Assembly: GCA_009823395.1 (NCBI GenBank)
Contig: CM020510.1
Span: forward strand, 6,721,773-6,785,772
Length of the DNA: 64,000 bases
Reading direction: 5' to 3'
Source of the DNA: Thamnaconus septentrionalis
Taxonomy: Eukaryota > Chordata > Actinopteri > Tetraodontiformes > Monacanthidae
Part shown: one piece after another, positions 9,873 through 23,821 of the stretch
Layout of the letters: each line of letters opens with the position of its first letter
How positions within the stretch are numbered: position 1 is the first letter of the stretch
The notes under the pieces: generated by a model
Seen by the model: only the letters and a program-made list of their open reading frames with translations
The model's database searches: none
What the model was told of the DNA's origin: nothing
Translations under genes and position numbers: made by a program

Positions 9873-10167
9873 CAACGGGTTAGCAGAGCTTTCATAGAAA
9901 TGAGGCGAGTGACAGTGGAGCTCGTCAGGTGAGTCATCAGAACAGAGATGGAGTGATGATGATGGCAGCAACACATAAAAGAAAGAAAAAAATGGATGAG
10001 GAGCATCAGGAGGGAAAATGAGTCAGTGGTTGGAGCTGGTGGCCGGCAGGCTCACCCTGATTTGATGGGAAAGTACCCGAGTCTCCGGCCCCTCGAAGGC
10101 AGGTACAGAGTGTCTCCGTCTGTATTCACAGTGTGTGCGTGTTGATTTTGTCACGTTTGTGTGCTGA

Positions 10168-10169
<2 letters not shown>

Positions 10170-10220
<51 letters not shown>
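10170..10220 (+). repeat. (CA)25 microsatellite
   Basis: Pure CA run seen directly. The open frames through it are repeat translations. Confidence 0.95.
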
Positions 10221-10222
<2 letters not shown>

Positions 10223-12298
10223 TGTGCGTGCAGAAGCTCCAATTCATCACCGTCATGCAGGCACGTTTTTTTTTTTGAGCCAGAGTGTTGTAAACAGTGG
10301 CTGCCCAAGAGCGGCACACGATGAAACCATTAAACTCAAGTGTGTTTTTACTTCTGAGTCATCGTCACACCGACTAAATCACACGATGTTCTGGAGGAAA
10401 CTTCCACTTTCACCACTTTCATTTGGCCTTTTTTTGCGGGAAGATTTCGATCTGCACAGTGTGATGTAATCTGTCATCCAGGAAACAGCAGGACAGGTGT
10501 GAAATAAAATAAAGTGGAGGAAAGGAAATCAGATCAATTTTTTTTTTTACTTCTTATGTCATGTGACATACCTCACCTGCTGATGAACAAGACAAAAATA
10601 ACGTAACGTCTGAGGCAGGAATTCCCCCAAGAGGACAATAAATGTCTATTTATAAATGTACTAAGCTCACGATCAGTCATTTTTTTAAGGCTTCATATTT
10701 TCTTGTCAACAGGACAAAGGACAATGAAGACTGTACTGATTAAGCAACTAAACAATGACAGAAAGTTAATAATAGGTTCAGAACAAAGAGGACAAAAATG
10801 ACAGAAAAATGAAATTTCCACAAATGATAGATAGATAGATAGATAAATAGATAAATAGATAGATCTACAGAATGTTTGTTTTTGCAATACACACAATTTC
10901 AAACTGCAGCATGAGGTCCAATATAACATGGAAAGCCTGAGGAAATAAAACAATGGTTATCAATAATGTAATAATATAGACTAGACTAGACTTTCTTTTT
11001 TTGAAAAAAAAAGAAACACAGCAGTGATTTCTTCTACAATGAAATGTCGTTGCCCAGCTCCAGAGTACAGCAATCTTTTTGCTGTATAATTTAAAATAAA
11101 ATATAAAAATATCAAAAATATAAAACAAATATAAGTACAACTAAAAAAAAGAGAAAAATGTTTATCATTCGTCAACCCTGAGAAATCCCCACGTCTTTCT
11201 CTCTCTGTTTGCATCAGAGCAGTAAAATGGTGAGAACCACTACCAGTAATCTCACAGGTCATGCTCCACGATGACTGGTCAGAATTTTTTTGTGTGTGTG
11301 TGTGTGTGTGTCACTGTATGGGGTGAACAGAAACATGCGAAACAGGGAAGCGGCAATCCCGGCCGCTGTTTTCATTTCTCGCCCAGCATCTTGACCCCAT
11401 TTCTCACCGGCAAGGGCTGACTCGTTTCCCGGATTCATTATGTATCTATACTTAATACGCTCGCCGGGCGATGACTCGTCACTATTTGTGGTTGCGTGGG
11501 GTTTTCATGTGCAAACTGCGGGGATAGCGAAACTGACAGGGCCATCGCTAATAAGTTACAACAATGTTTCGTTTTTGTGAAATGTATAGGGTTTCAATTT
11601 AAAGCGATGGAAAAAAAGCCACGCAGGTTGATAAAAGGGTTCAGAGGGTTCAAGAGAAAAACAAACCTCGGCAACCATCGGCATCACCTCACTTCAAACA
11701 CACAGCTCTCAAACTGTGGCTGGTTTATGTGTTTAAAACAAGACTGGTTGGTCCTGTTAAGCCTGAGTTTTGTCGTCGCTGCAGTGTAGAAGGAACATTT
11801 GTTTTTTGTGCTTTACGAGGACGGGGCGAAAGAGAATGCAGCTCGTTAGCACAAATCACGACAGACATGTAGAGAATTTAGTTACCTGCGCACTAATACG
11901 CGGCAGAAAATGAGGATCCAACCTTTCTGTTTCCCCTTCAGCCACAGAAGTGTGGTTTTTTGAGGTCTACATACAGAAAAAAGTACAGTCACACATTTCT
12001 CAACCACATTTTTCACAGCCTCATGACCAAACAGGTACTATGACCATGTAGGAAACAGGAAAGCACATTACCTTTTGTGCTACATTCCCTGCTGACCTCA
12101 TGAATAGTTGTGACACATGACTGTTGCCACTCAGCTGATTCTGAGAGAGATTTGATTACAATTTTTTTTTTTTTTTTGATCCTATCATGAACGCAGAGTT
12201 GAAGTTGGATACGATCAGTCAGCTTTCCCGTCATTGAGACACAGATAGAGACAACCATGCTTTGGTTGCTAGTTTGCTAGCAAGCCACCCAATGTAAG
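10221..12298. other. Non-coding stretch
   Basis: No exon recognised. Holds (GATA)n at 10826-10864, (GT)n at 11290-11311 and a T-run at 12163-12178. The segment 11330-11480 is CpG-containing and less repetitive, a weak candidate for a conserved element. Confidence 0.5.
10826..10864 (+). repeat. (GATA)n with GATAAATA interruptions
   Basis: Tetranucleotide GATA units with two AAAT-containing variants, seen directly. Confidence 0.92.
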
Positions 12299-12376
12299 GT
12301 GACCAAACGTCCTCATTTTGTTCACTACATTCACACGCCAAGCGTCCCGGTTTTAGTTTCAGGAAATCTGGTCACC
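12299..12376. mobile_element. Short MITE-like element with GGTGACCA / TGGTCACC terminal inverted repeats
   Basis: Starts with GGTGACCA and ends with TGGTCACC, a perfect 8-bp inverted pair about 78 bp apart, with no coding capacity. Related 'GGTGACCA...TGGTCACC' hairpin sequences are familiar as dispersed short elements in vertebrate genomes. Family name not assigned. Confidence 0.4.
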
Positions 12377-13213
12377 CCAAGCTAACAATATTCAAAATTA
12401 CAATTGGAAAAATGTGAAAAGTTTGCTATTTGGATCCTCAAAATGATCTAAAAAATTGAGTAATGAAACTATGAAAATTTTAACAAATGCCAGAACCGGT
12501 GAGATCACAGATGTTTTACAATGGTGTTAGCATGCTAGCTAATGTTAGTATCCACTACAGGCAATGTGCTATTTGGTAGCGCCAGACATTTTGATCAGGC
12601 ATTAGAATTCATGTGTGTGTTTAATAAGCTCTCTTCTACTAGCTTTGTCATTCTTTGGTTAAAAAAATAGTGGTAGATGAAGAAGAGACACAATTAGAGA
12701 TAAAAAGAAGGAAATGTCGCAATGTAAGTACCGTCACATAAGTTCCTGTAAGAGCCAAATGACTGCTGAGAGCTGTGCGTCACAGTCATTAAGCAAACAG
12801 CTAGCTGGCCAGATCAGATAGAAAGACAGCAAGTTCTACCAACAGCTTGTGTTTTCTGTCTTTACCTTTAAGTACTCAATTTATTTTAAGTTGTGAAAAA
12901 CACCTTATTATGCCCAGAATTTTGTTTCATCGTCTAGATAACGTCTCCTCAAAATGCAGCAAGTCTTCTTTGCCTTTGTTGAACGTTGACCTCATTATTG
13001 CAAAGGTTAAAAGTAACGCTGTGCGTCTTCTCAGCGGCTTATCTCTCCGTCCACACCCTTCGAGTACAAACATTCATAAAACACAATCGCAGTAATAAAA
13101 AAAAGTCCTGCTCTGAAGACCAATGTGTTTCAAACTTGACGGCATCTTTTACAAACTTGCAACGTGTTGGCACAGAAAACGCTTTATCAGCGCCCTGGTG
13201 TCCTCTCTCTGAG

Positions 13214-13216
<3 letters not shown>

Positions 13217-13249
<33 letters not shown>

Positions 13250-13262
13250 TGTACGTGTGTGT
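13217..13262 (+). repeat. (GT)n with TACGT interruptions
   Basis: GT run broken by two GTAC units, seen directly. Confidence 0.92.
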
Positions 13263-15183
13263 TGCCAGCTCCCTTCCTCGCTCTGAGTCCAAGGTCAGTG
13301 CTGTGTGTTGTCAGGAGATATCGGCCGTCCGTCACCCGCTGGCAAGGTGTTTTCCCACCGTGCCGGCCCTGCAGCAGATCTGCAGTCCCAAAAATAAAGC
13401 GGCCCTACGACTTGGTGGCCACTGTCCACTTTATAACCTGAGCGCACTGCGAGAACCCGGGCGGATCTTCCAGGGTTTTTATTTTTAGGGAATGTTTAAT
13501 CATGGTGTTGTCTTGCCAGCACTGCACTGGGAGGACTGGGCTGGATTCCAGCGCTCCTGCCTGACAACACCCTGTAAAATATAGTAAAACATATATGGCC
13601 GGTAGAGGAAAACTGTACACAACTGAGGAGGAAGAGAAAGAATACACAATCTCTGAGACGCAGCAACAGATCCACTTGATAATAGGTCAGATTCAACCAG
13701 GAGGTAGAATCTAAAAGTTCTTGCCACTGTGTGTCACCAAGACACAGCAGAGGGAGAAGAGATGTAGTTAGTGTGCCGCGTGTTGTTGTGACTGGAAGGA
13801 CATTAGATTCTTTCATGTTCCAGGAAATCACTGCAGGCTGCTGAAAGAGCGCGTGCTCCGGCAAGCGGCTGAAAGAAACTGCTCACGAAAGTCTCTTTCT
13901 CAAAAAAGTTTTGTGTTTCACTCCCACCCCCCCCCCTTTTCCGCTGCTACTCCTCCTCCTCCTCCGCCTCCCCATCCACCTCCTTTGCCTCCTCCTCCTT
14001 CCATTTCCCTTTCCTCCACTCTGCGCTGCTCTTCCCTCTCACCAGTAGACGAGGTCAGCGCAAAGACAGGCAGAAGAATGAAGGGGGAGGGATGGGCGGG
14101 AAGACAGAGCTGGAAAATTAAAGCAATGAAACAAAATGTTCTCGACTGCCGGCTGGAAGATTCTGCCAGGAAACGAGCTCGGGCTCAGGATGAAACTAGT
14201 GGTTAGAAATTACACCAACTGTGAAATCTGTTCCCTAAAATAAAAAAGTAAAATAAAAATAAAATGCAGGCTTTAACTGACTCATTACTTAAATTCAAAA
14301 AATTTCCCCGGCTGGAAATATTCACGTTTCCCTTATTATACAAGGGATTGGAGAGATACAAGGATGCATTTAATAGCCCAGCTGACAAAGTGCAGCAGAA
14401 CCATATCAGTGAATAAAAGTCATGACTAATCCAACACTCAGTGATCTTCAGAGTGAACTGAAGGGGGGAAGATGACGCACCCCTGAGGGACTCCTCCGGG
14501 CAGAATTTTGGATTGTGACCAGAGCTGAAGCTGGAAAGTCCTGTGGGCCAAGCATGTGTGACGACTGCTGAGTTGACAAAGACGACGAGACAAACAAAGA
14601 CAAAACCTCAAAAATGTTATATTTAAAAGTTCTAAAAGGTATTTTGGGGATAGTGTTCAGTTTAAACTCTTTCTGTATGATGGAGGCTCCTGAAACTTGA
14701 CAACACCTGTGTAGAAAAAAAAAAAAAAAAAAAAGACAGACCCTAGAGGTTTGAAGTGGTATTGCAATAGATAGCAGGCTGGAGCTCCAAAGGTGAACTT
14801 CTATCTTGCCGGCAGGCCGATGCAGACAGCTTTATTAGTGGTGCATAGACTGTATAAAAGAAGTGAATGAAAGGAAATAAAAGAGTTTAATCAGTCACAA
14901 TCACTTCTGGAGATGTAGTATCGTTTGACTCGTTAATGATTCACACTCTTATCTTGCAGCCAGTCCAGACCCCAACAATAAAGAGTCTTTGTATCTCGCC
15001 GGTATTCACATGCCATAAAATTTAACTTTTGATCTTTAATGCAGTAAAATATTACACTACTTTATCTATTTGCCGTCATGTCGCCGCATTGCTTCTTTAA
15101 AAGGAAAAGTATGTCTCTGACTTCACTGCTGGAACTACGCACACGCAGCCAAAGACAAATAAAGTAGGAGCTGTGGTTGGGCT

Positions 15184-15189
<6 letters not shown>

Positions 15190-15231
<42 letters not shown>
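15190..15231 (+). repeat. (GT)21 microsatellite
   Basis: Pure GT run. Confidence 0.95.
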
Positions 15232-15234
<3 letters not shown>

Positions 15235-17080
15235 AATGAAAACACAGACGTGACATTTTCATCCACTTTGTCGATCATGTTATTCCAAAAATGTGGCAAT
15301 TACTTCCAGTTTTGCAGTTTTAAATATGACCTTTGCACACCGAGTGACGCACTGTGACATCAGGTACCCAGGAGAAAAAAGCAAAAGGTTCAATTTGAAA
15401 GCCTTCGAATCAGTCGCCAGGCAAATGTGCTCCAGCCACGTCGAACAGTACGTTTGGAAAATAATTGACCTGGATTGATAAAGTTTTTTTTGCAGCATGA
15501 GATCCACATCCTGGACTCACGCACACATGACAACAGTCCAAAAAATGTTTTCCTGTTCAAACGACTTACACATGCTTGAAATGCAACAAAATATCTGATA
15601 AACTCATCTGGTTAGATGTACATAACGCAGGTCCAATCGCTGCCAAAACACATAAAAAGATAAAGGCCGAGGGTTAAAAGTTCAGTTTGTGGAGTGATCT
15701 CAAACCTGGTGGTGCATTCAGATGTTCATGAAGAAACTGAAGAAATGTTGATCTTGAAAAAAAAGAAGTTTTTTTTTCACAAAAATACATACAAAAAAAA
15801 TATTCATGTGGGCGTCGCTCTTCTTGCTTATTTTGTAACACGTGTCAAAGAGCTAAACACTGAATCAAATGTTACTCTTCCATATAATAAATACGGAACA
15901 CACGACGACCTCGTCTGAAAGAGCCTTCGACTCCTCCATCAGGTCCTTTTTTTTTTCTCTCTGGCCCTCTCTCACATACACTTTGTATTTCCCACTACAG
16001 CACTATTGACACACACACATATGCATATGACACAGTCTCTCTCTCCCCACACATGCGCGCACACACACACACACACAAGCCTCCCTTGTAAAAGCGTGTG
16101 AATCAGTGAGAAGGTGTAAAGATGTAACAGGAAAGCAGAGCGTGTGAGTGCGTCGGCTGCCAGCGTCTTTTCACCTGGATGGAAATAACAATAATAAAAA
16201 AAAGATTGCAAAAAGAAAAACATTGCGTTCAAACGTCACAATCCGGATCCTACCGGCAAATGATAAAAATCACCTTTTGGGAACTATTTATTTCACTTTA
16301 TTCAGGTACAGCGTCAGCCAACTGTGGCCGCTGCATAGAAGCCTCACAGGGCTCACAGCTAGTCTCGGTTGACACTTTATCTTGACACCGTCATGCCACT
16401 AGTGCACTTTTTGCAGAGCTCGTCAAAATGTCTTTGACGTGGCGGAAACAAAATGCGGCACATTGAAATTCTGCCAGAATGTCCGTGATTTCACAACTTT
16501 CCTAAACTTTCTCCACTTTCACCCTGCCGCCGTTGGGCCGCATCAGTGAGAGTCGATGGTCACTGTGGTTTCCACCGGCTGGCACAAGCAAGCAGCGGTT
16601 TCTTCTGGTTACGATGATGATCCAGCTTGATTCAGTTTTTTAGGTTAAAACCCCTTTATGATTTATAATTGTTTTAATCTTTAAAATAAACACTTGTACT
16701 CCTCTGATTTTGAGGCCTCAGTTGGAGTGCTTTTTTTTTCTTTCCCCCCCACTGACACAATTTGTTACTTCACGCCAGGTGCACTGTATTTTGTCCATCT
16801 TCCCGCCACTGACCTGATTCTGCTCTGCATTTTGCTGCTGCTCCTTCTTTACGTAACCGTCGAATGTGAAAACAAACAGCAAATTTTTTCAGCGGGAGCC
16901 CAAAAAGAGCCGCGGCCGAGCCTGGGACCACTGAGCCGCCTCTGTTTCACTAGGCCTCAGCACCTTCTCCACCTTCTCCACCTTCTCCACCTTTTCTGCG
17001 GCGCTAAACTGGGTCAGAAAAGCCGTGACTTCAACACCCACACGGACACCGGTGTTTACCCAAAAACTGCTCCCCACAAT

Positions 17081-17081
<1 letters not shown>

Positions 17082-17151
<70 letters not shown>
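17082..17151 (+). repeat. (CA)35 microsatellite, longest in the window
   Basis: Uninterrupted 70-bp CA run, with an (AT)n run close by at 17221-17248. Confidence 0.96.
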
Positions 17152-17153
<2 letters not shown>

Positions 17154-19260
17154 AGCGCACAATATAGAAGACAAACACAGCTGAAAACAGCTCAACCACA
17201 GCAATGACTTCTATATATTTATAAATATATATATATATATATATATATGAACCAAGATTGACCGGAACTCTACACAACAGAGGCAAAATAAGTTCACAAT
17301 GTTTGCATGTTAGTTGCATGCACAGGCTGCAGCAGCAAAAACCCTGAGGCAGCGCACTGCATTACCTCATTTCGAGTCTATGTGCATACTGTGTGTTTTG
17401 TTTGTTCGTGCATGTGTGTGTGTGCGTGCGTGTGTGTGTGCGTGCGTGCGTTTATGAAACCAGGAGAGGAGTTTTGGGGTGTGGCCTGGCGTTGCTCAAG
17501 TTTGAGAAAGATCTTATGACATGAGCAGCACTGAAACCTGTTTTCAGTTTGTGGAAGGAAGTGATGCAGGCGCCTGTCGGAGTGTTGCAGTGCGAGAAAA
17601 CAACTTGTTTTTTTAAAAACAAAACAAAAAAAAAGAAGCTTTTCCCTTTTCACACCACCTCTGCTGCGACGCGTCTGCAAGAAAACAGCGAGGTGCTCGA
17701 CGGAAGTCGAGTCTTTCTCTCACCTCAGGGCGTCTGGAGCAGGCAGCAAACTGCAAAAAGTCGTCTCGGGGAGCTTTATGGGTCCCGACCGCGTGATATA
17801 ACAGAGTTAGTCACTGGTGTGTTTGCATTATAGACAAGAGGCACACAAACACATGCAGGTCGTGAAGGAGGGAGGGGAGGACATGTATTAAAGAGGCTGA
17901 GGGAGGCCAACACACACACACACGCACACACACACACAAGCTGGTGAGTCAGTGAGGAATGTGTGCTATGTGTGTTTGCACAGAGCTGAGTGCGCAGCAT
18001 GAGGACGGCAGCTGGGACCCTTCATGCTGCTGCTTGACAGGCTCGCAGGAATGCAGCCCTGCCGTTCTTTGTGCCCCCCCTATCTCCCAACACACACCTT
18101 CCCCCGCTATCTACCCCCAAACTACCCCTCGGAGCTGCTGCCAGCCGTAGCCTTGACTTTGCTGTGAAGCCCAAACACGCTGAGGTTGAAAGAAAACAAC
18201 CCGAAGTTCCTTATTTTTGATTCTTTTGCAACATCCGGTATCGGTTCCAGGAGCCAGTAGTGGAGTTCCTTTCAGTGAAGGTCTCAGTCTGGGTCGGTAC
18301 TGCTGCGCTCCAGTCACCTTCACCTGGAACTGTGAGAATATCTGTCAATCTGTGCATCTGAAAGGTGGTCAGTAAAGTAAAATGATATTTTTGCTGTTGT
18401 GTCTTTCTGCTCCGAGACATCTGTAAAAACAAAAAACAAAAAAAACCCCAACACTCTGAACAAATGAGGAGCAGCTGCACGACCAAATGCGCGGTTTCAA
18501 GTGATTCAATCATCAGAAATGATTTATGCGCGTATTGTTTTACTACAAAAAGTGTAAACCCTGTGGCCCGTTCACACGCAAAGGCACGCAAGGAGGTTCA
18601 CCGCCGCATTTTGAGTTTTGCAGGCCTGGAAACTGCAGAGAAGAGAATCTTCCCACCGTGGCCGCCGTTTCCTATCAGCTCGCGCTTCGCTTTTTCTTCC
18701 CTTGTTTTTATGCACCTGAGAGCAGATGTTTCAGACCATCATTCAAACCGTAAATGACTGAGGCTCACATGATGAGGAAAGGTGACAATAAAAACCAGAA
18801 GGAGAAGAAAAACCAATCTGCTGTGACTCATCTGCCACAATCTTTTGATCAGAGTCTGGATCACATGATTGTCTACAACTTCTCACACAGTGTGACGCAG
18901 TCGTCTCCAGTTCTGCGTTGTTATGTAAGGAGGGTCGATTTACCGTCAATTCTGTGTTTCTCTTAAAAGAAAAAAAAATATGGAGAATAAAGAAGCTGTT
19001 CAGCATTGTTTTTTCTTCACCGGAGCGATGGAGATTTTGTTCATGTTCGCGTGCCAGCCTACAGGCTTCTTGGGCTACGATATTCCTCAGTGATTATCAT
19101 GGTGTCGTGCGTTTGCTTTGTATGCGTGTATGCTATGTAGATCGCCGTCTGTCACAAAATTCTTTACTATTGGATTTAAAGAGGTCAGGTCACTGGGACG
19201 CGGCTAGCTTAGGACATTTCAGTTCCTCACTGTGATTCACTTTCTATAAAAAAGAGGCAG
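17152..19260. other. Non-coding stretch
   Basis: No exon recognised. Holds (AT)n at 17221-17248, GT-rich 17410-17452 and CA-rich 17911-17939. No open frame resembles a known protein. Confidence 0.5.
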
Positions 19261-19263
19261 TTC

Positions 19264-19500
19264 AGATAGATAGATTTACTTTATTTATCCCAAATTGGAA
19301 AACTCCACAGTTGCAGCACTCAAAAAACAAGTCAAGCAGTTATCAAAATCAGTAGTAGAAGTAGTAGAAGTAGCTACAAAAACACACAAGTCAATCTATG
19401 TACAAAAAAATACAGTTAAAATGTGCAGAGGCGGGGATAAGCAATGTTTTCAAACCATTAGTGCATATTTGCCATTGAGTCCAGGAATAAAGACGATAAA
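19264..19500 (-). mobile_element. Retrotransposon 3'-end fragment (TAGATAGA... TTTATTTATCCC type)
   Basis: AGATAGATAGATTTACTTTATTTATCCC followed by GGAAAACTCCACAGTTGCAGCAC and a decayed body resembles a very common teleost interspersed repeat, in which a GATA-type tail abuts 'CTTTATTGATCCC...GGGAAATTC'. The tail on the left implies minus orientation. The LINE family is not named with confidence. Confidence 0.5.
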
Positions 19501-19820
19501 AAAGAAGATAAAAACAAGTTGTCAATGCATTGATGTGGATTATTTGAGAAAAATACCTTGTCAAGAATAGTCCGTTGACAACATGTTTGGATATTTTTAC
19601 ACAAATGCTAAATGCAGACTGAAGTATAAACATAGTGCCATTAAGAATGCGACTAGAGTGTTTTGTGGTTCCAAACTATAGGCGGATGACATTTGTGAGG
19701 TTTCTCACCCACAAAAGTTTGATAGTTAGTGCGACCGTTTCTCAGGTGTTGTGGTGGGAGTTTTTCACTGCTGCGGGTGCTACGTGGGCTCCGACCTTTT
19801 TTTTTTCATTGTCATAGCAG

Positions 19821-19822
<2 letters not shown>

Positions 19823-19854
<32 letters not shown>
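19823..19854 (+). repeat. (GT)n microsatellite
   Basis: GT run seen directly. Confidence 0.93.
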
Positions 19855-19856
<2 letters not shown>

Positions 19857-22289
19857 TATGCGTGTGCATCACCGTTGATTCATTAAGGTTTAAGACAAAA
19901 GGGTCCCCGACCTTCGGTATGTACATTTGGAAATAGGAAAAACAACACTCTTGCTCAACACAACGTCTCCTCTTCTCTTCTCTTCTCTTGTTGCTACGAC
20001 CAGCCCTGTCCGGTTCTACCGGTTCACTGATGTTATCTCCAGTCAGCAAACTTTTGTCATATATTAATCTGTGACTGGCACTGATGAGTCAACGTCGTTG
20101 GCTTTCTGCCCGCTTCGTTCACACTGTTCTATTGTTATTGAGTGTGTTTTTTCCCCAGTAGCGACTATCCTTTAATTGACCCCGGTGACAGTAATTGTGT
20201 TTCGCAAGAGTATCGCAGTCAGTCCTTGTTAGGTTGGAAAATGGAAAGATTTTGGTGCCAGACGTGGTTGTTGAGTGTGATGTGAGGAAAACATTCCTGG
20301 ATTCAAGGAATACTGAACTCCCCGGTGCCTGATGGGATGAGAGAAGAGCTGCTGACAGAGCAGCTGTTATCCTGAGTTCGCACACAAATATTTGGTCTTA
20401 GTGCAACAGATTTCTTCGAAAAAAAGGCCCACATTACAGAGGTCCAGTGGAGCGGCCTCTCAAACTAACTTGCAACTTGAAAAACCTTTTGCGAGTAACC
20501 GAGGCGGTCTAAGAGGCGGAGCCAACATATGGGTGGGGGTGCAATCTTTGAAATTGACAAATAATATAAAAATATATTTAAAAAAAAAAAAAAAAAATTT
20601 TCAAAACACCCTTTGTAACATGAAGGAAATTCTGAAGCTGCATGTTTTATGGGACTTTTTGTCATTTTTTCAGAAGTTCATTGACACTTATGTAGCAGTT
20701 CTTTTGTGTACCAGTTGTAACCTTGTAATGTGCTCACCAGAGAAGTTGTATATGTTATCTTGACATTGTGATTTTTCCTGAATTTCTGTCAGATATTTGA
20801 ATGGGGAAGTTTCAACCTCGGGGGGAAGCAATTCAAGAGAAATGAGAAGTCTGTCTGTGTGAGCCAAACGTCGGTGACCCTCCTTTTTTCTGGGTTCATG
20901 TGAAAAATTATCCTCGCTGGTTCAGAGACACTTTTTAGGATTTGACAACACGGCTTTTATTCTGCTTGACCTGCCAAGAGCCAAGAGGCAGCCGCTGGTC
21001 ATTTAGATCACTTGCGCTGTCGGATTCCTGCGGCGCTGATGTCATCACATGACCCAGATGACTGGACGGGATGGAAAAGCTGAGAGTGTTGCTTTTATGA
21101 GAGCAATTAGAGCGATGTGATGTACAATAAGTGTGAAGTCACAGTGAGCCTGTGTAAACTTGTGTAAATCGTCCACATGGTCGCATGTTTTTTCCAATAC
21201 GGAAACAATTAGCTAATACGAGGCATGACGCTGCAATTTTTGGAGAAATAAAGAAGGAGGTTTTGGCCGGGGATGTTGCAAACTCTGACGCAACTCAGGT
21301 GTTCTGGTGTGGTGTGGCAGAGTGCCGTCTTTTTTAATCTGTATCCTTATCTTGCCCGAAAGGTAAAGAGAGAATTTTTAAAAGTGAAGCTGTGTTCCGA
21401 TGCCTCAGCTGCTACTTGTAAAGTGGATTTTCAAGGGTATTTTGCAGGTTGTGGGTTTCCAGTCAGTAGGGAGGCGGCGCAAACCGATAACAGGTCTTAA
21501 AAGTAAAAATCCCACTAATTGTCACATACCTGAGAATGTGTCAATTAGTCACATCCCTGTTTTCTGTGTTTCTGAGCCATTTGCCCCCCAAGGGAGCAGC
21601 AAGCAGCAGCAAGCAGCAGCAGCAGCGACGTCAGTGACAGCAGCAGTGCTTTTGAGAAGTGCCAAGCAGGGATGAAGCAAGCAAGAGTCTTTGGTGTGAC
21701 CTTCATGGACGTCAAACCTATGACCTTTCAGTTTCAGGGCATTTAGTGAACCTGCGATGGGAAGACATGCAGCTGAGGCTGACTGGCAACTAAAACATTT
21801 TTGCGGGCAGAAACAGTTGGTTGTCTGTCTATGGCCATTTTCACACTTGGTGGCTTTCAGCCCCCAAAGTGAACTCAGACCTATGACTCAACACACCAAC
21901 AGGACTCAGACCCCTCTGAAGTGGCCCGAACTCGGTTCGCTTTAACTCCTTGTTTTGGTTTGCTTTAATTTTGCATTGTTAACACAAAGAGCTCCAGGTA
22001 CACTTTGCCTTTTGCCATTGCATTTCAGCCCTAAATGCTTGCCGTAGACAGATGACGTGCTGTGTTACGTCGGGTCTGCTGATTATTGAAAAAAACAAAA
22101 ACAAAAAAAATCTACAGCAGTGTGAACAGAAAAAGAAGTGAGACCCCATTGGAGCTGAAGTGGACCAGAAAGAGAACTGAGCCCTGCGTCAAATGAAAAA
22201 AATAAAGAACTGTGTCCCTTTTCTATTGGTCCACTTAAGACGACTGAGTTTGCTTCTTTTAAAGAGCAATATACACTATATGAAAACAC
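19855..22289. other. Non-coding stretch
   Basis: No exon recognised. Holds an A-run near 20579-20597 and a CAG/CAGCAA-rich patch at 21597-21650 with no supported frame. Confidence 0.5.
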
Positions 22290-22400
22290 TATGTGCCCCT
22301 GTCATGAAGCGGCGACTGGTCCGGGGGTGTGACCCTGCCGTCGCCCTCCAGCTGGGACAGGCTCCGGCCACGGCAAGAGCAGACCAAGGGGGATGAATTG
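22290..22400 (+). mobile_element. L2-type / SINE 3'-tail fragment, copy 1
   Basis: GGCGACTGGTCCGGGGGTGTGACCCTGCC...CAGCTGGGACAGGCTCCGGC matches the conserved tail shared by teleost L2-clade LINEs and SINEs that use them. The element is degenerate and lacks coding capacity. Compare the better copy at 62505-62625. Confidence 0.7.
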
Positions 22401-23794
22401 TTTCGAGCTTCGTCAGAGAGCATTGTGAGCCGGAGCGCAAACCTCACTGCGTTCCCCTCCTTGTGCAGCTCGCTGATCGGATAAGTCTGAAAATAAAATC
22501 ACAGAAATAAAAAGGAGACGAACATATCAGCAGCACCATCGTCACGTTATAATTGCTGCAAGCCGGCTCTTGGATACATTCACACTGTGAATCTCAAACT
22601 GCAGTCTGAGAACCTGTGTCAAGATTGCGACACCAGCGAGAGTTATTCTAGAGAAACGTTTCCTCATATTCTTCAGAAACTCCCGCACACTGTCTCATGC
22701 GCCAAGGCGTTTTTAGGGAGGGTTTTGGAAGTCGGCCCTTTTCAGGGCAAATGCAACGCTGAATTTGGCCGGATGTCAAAAACACAGAGGAAGTCCAGAC
22801 ATGTGCAACCAATTGTTGTTGAATCGACAAGGAACGATGAACATCAGCTGCCTGGCTGAGAAACACAATTGTGAAAGGACATCCGAGAGGCTGACAACAG
22901 AAAGTTCTCCGTTCACGCCAAAAAGTGGAAGAAGTGGACAAGAAGTTCAAGACCAAACCAAACCAAAGATGGAAACATTACAGCTGACCAGAATCTTGTT
23001 TTTTTTGTTTTGTTTTTTTGTCTTGCCACCAAAGGAAACGTCCCCCAATAGGGGACAGCCTTTATAAACAAAACAAATTGCAACACAGTAGAAATATATA
23101 AACATAGATACACACAAAAAGCTCTTTTGAATATCAAATATGACTTAGACTAACTGAGTTTTTGCTTTATTTGGATTCAGAAAGTTTATCAAGCTGTGAA
23201 TTTAAAAGCCAAGAAAAATACAACACTCTAGTTTATGTCCAGTCCTGCTTGTTATGGTGTCAGCCTGCTGGAATGTGAAATATTTTATTTTAATTTGGTT
23301 CCAGAGGAACTGCGGTGAGGAACTCGGCCTTTCTGGCCTTTTATCGAAACCAAACAACAACAAGTTCATTTGCATCCGCCACTTATTTACTTATTTGCGT
23401 TTTTTAAACAAAGGGACGTTCGAAGTGAGTTAAACATTGCCGTAACCATGCCAAAGTTGGTAAAAAGTAATAGTTTCCATCAGCTGACCAGTGACACGGT
23501 GTAAATGGAAAAAAAACAAAACCAAAGCAAAACAAAAAACAAAGGTCAAAGTAGGAAAACACAGGAGATCACAGCTACCATCAAGTCAAAAGTTAATATC
23601 CAACCTCTGACATGGAGACACCATGGTTCTGCTCGTCTCCTTAGTTCTTGTTTAACTTATAACATCTCACACATTTATCTGTCACCATGTTGTTTTTTCT
23701 CTCTTATTCACTCATATAGCAGAAGTGAAGCTTTGGCAAAAGGTTAACTTCCTCTTGGTTATATTTCATTTTTAGCCTGACACGTGCTTGATGC

Positions 23795-23821
23795 GTGTGT
23801 GTGTGTGTGTGTGTGTGTGTT
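23795..23821 (+). repeat. (GT)n microsatellite
   Basis: GT run seen directly. Confidence 0.92.

Larger units (their letters stand above)
12377..16700. other. Non-coding stretch rich in simple repeats
   Basis: No exon recognised. Holds (GT)n at 13217-13262, a CT-rich tract 13919-14040 (CCTCCTCCT), an A-run 14718-14736, (GT)n 15190-15231 and (AC)n near 16051-16076. Short frames are low-complexity or unrecognised. Confidence 0.5.

Noticed and set aside
10826..10864. CRISPR-like or satellite array
   Set aside because: GATA and other tandem tracts are simple microsatellites without spacers.
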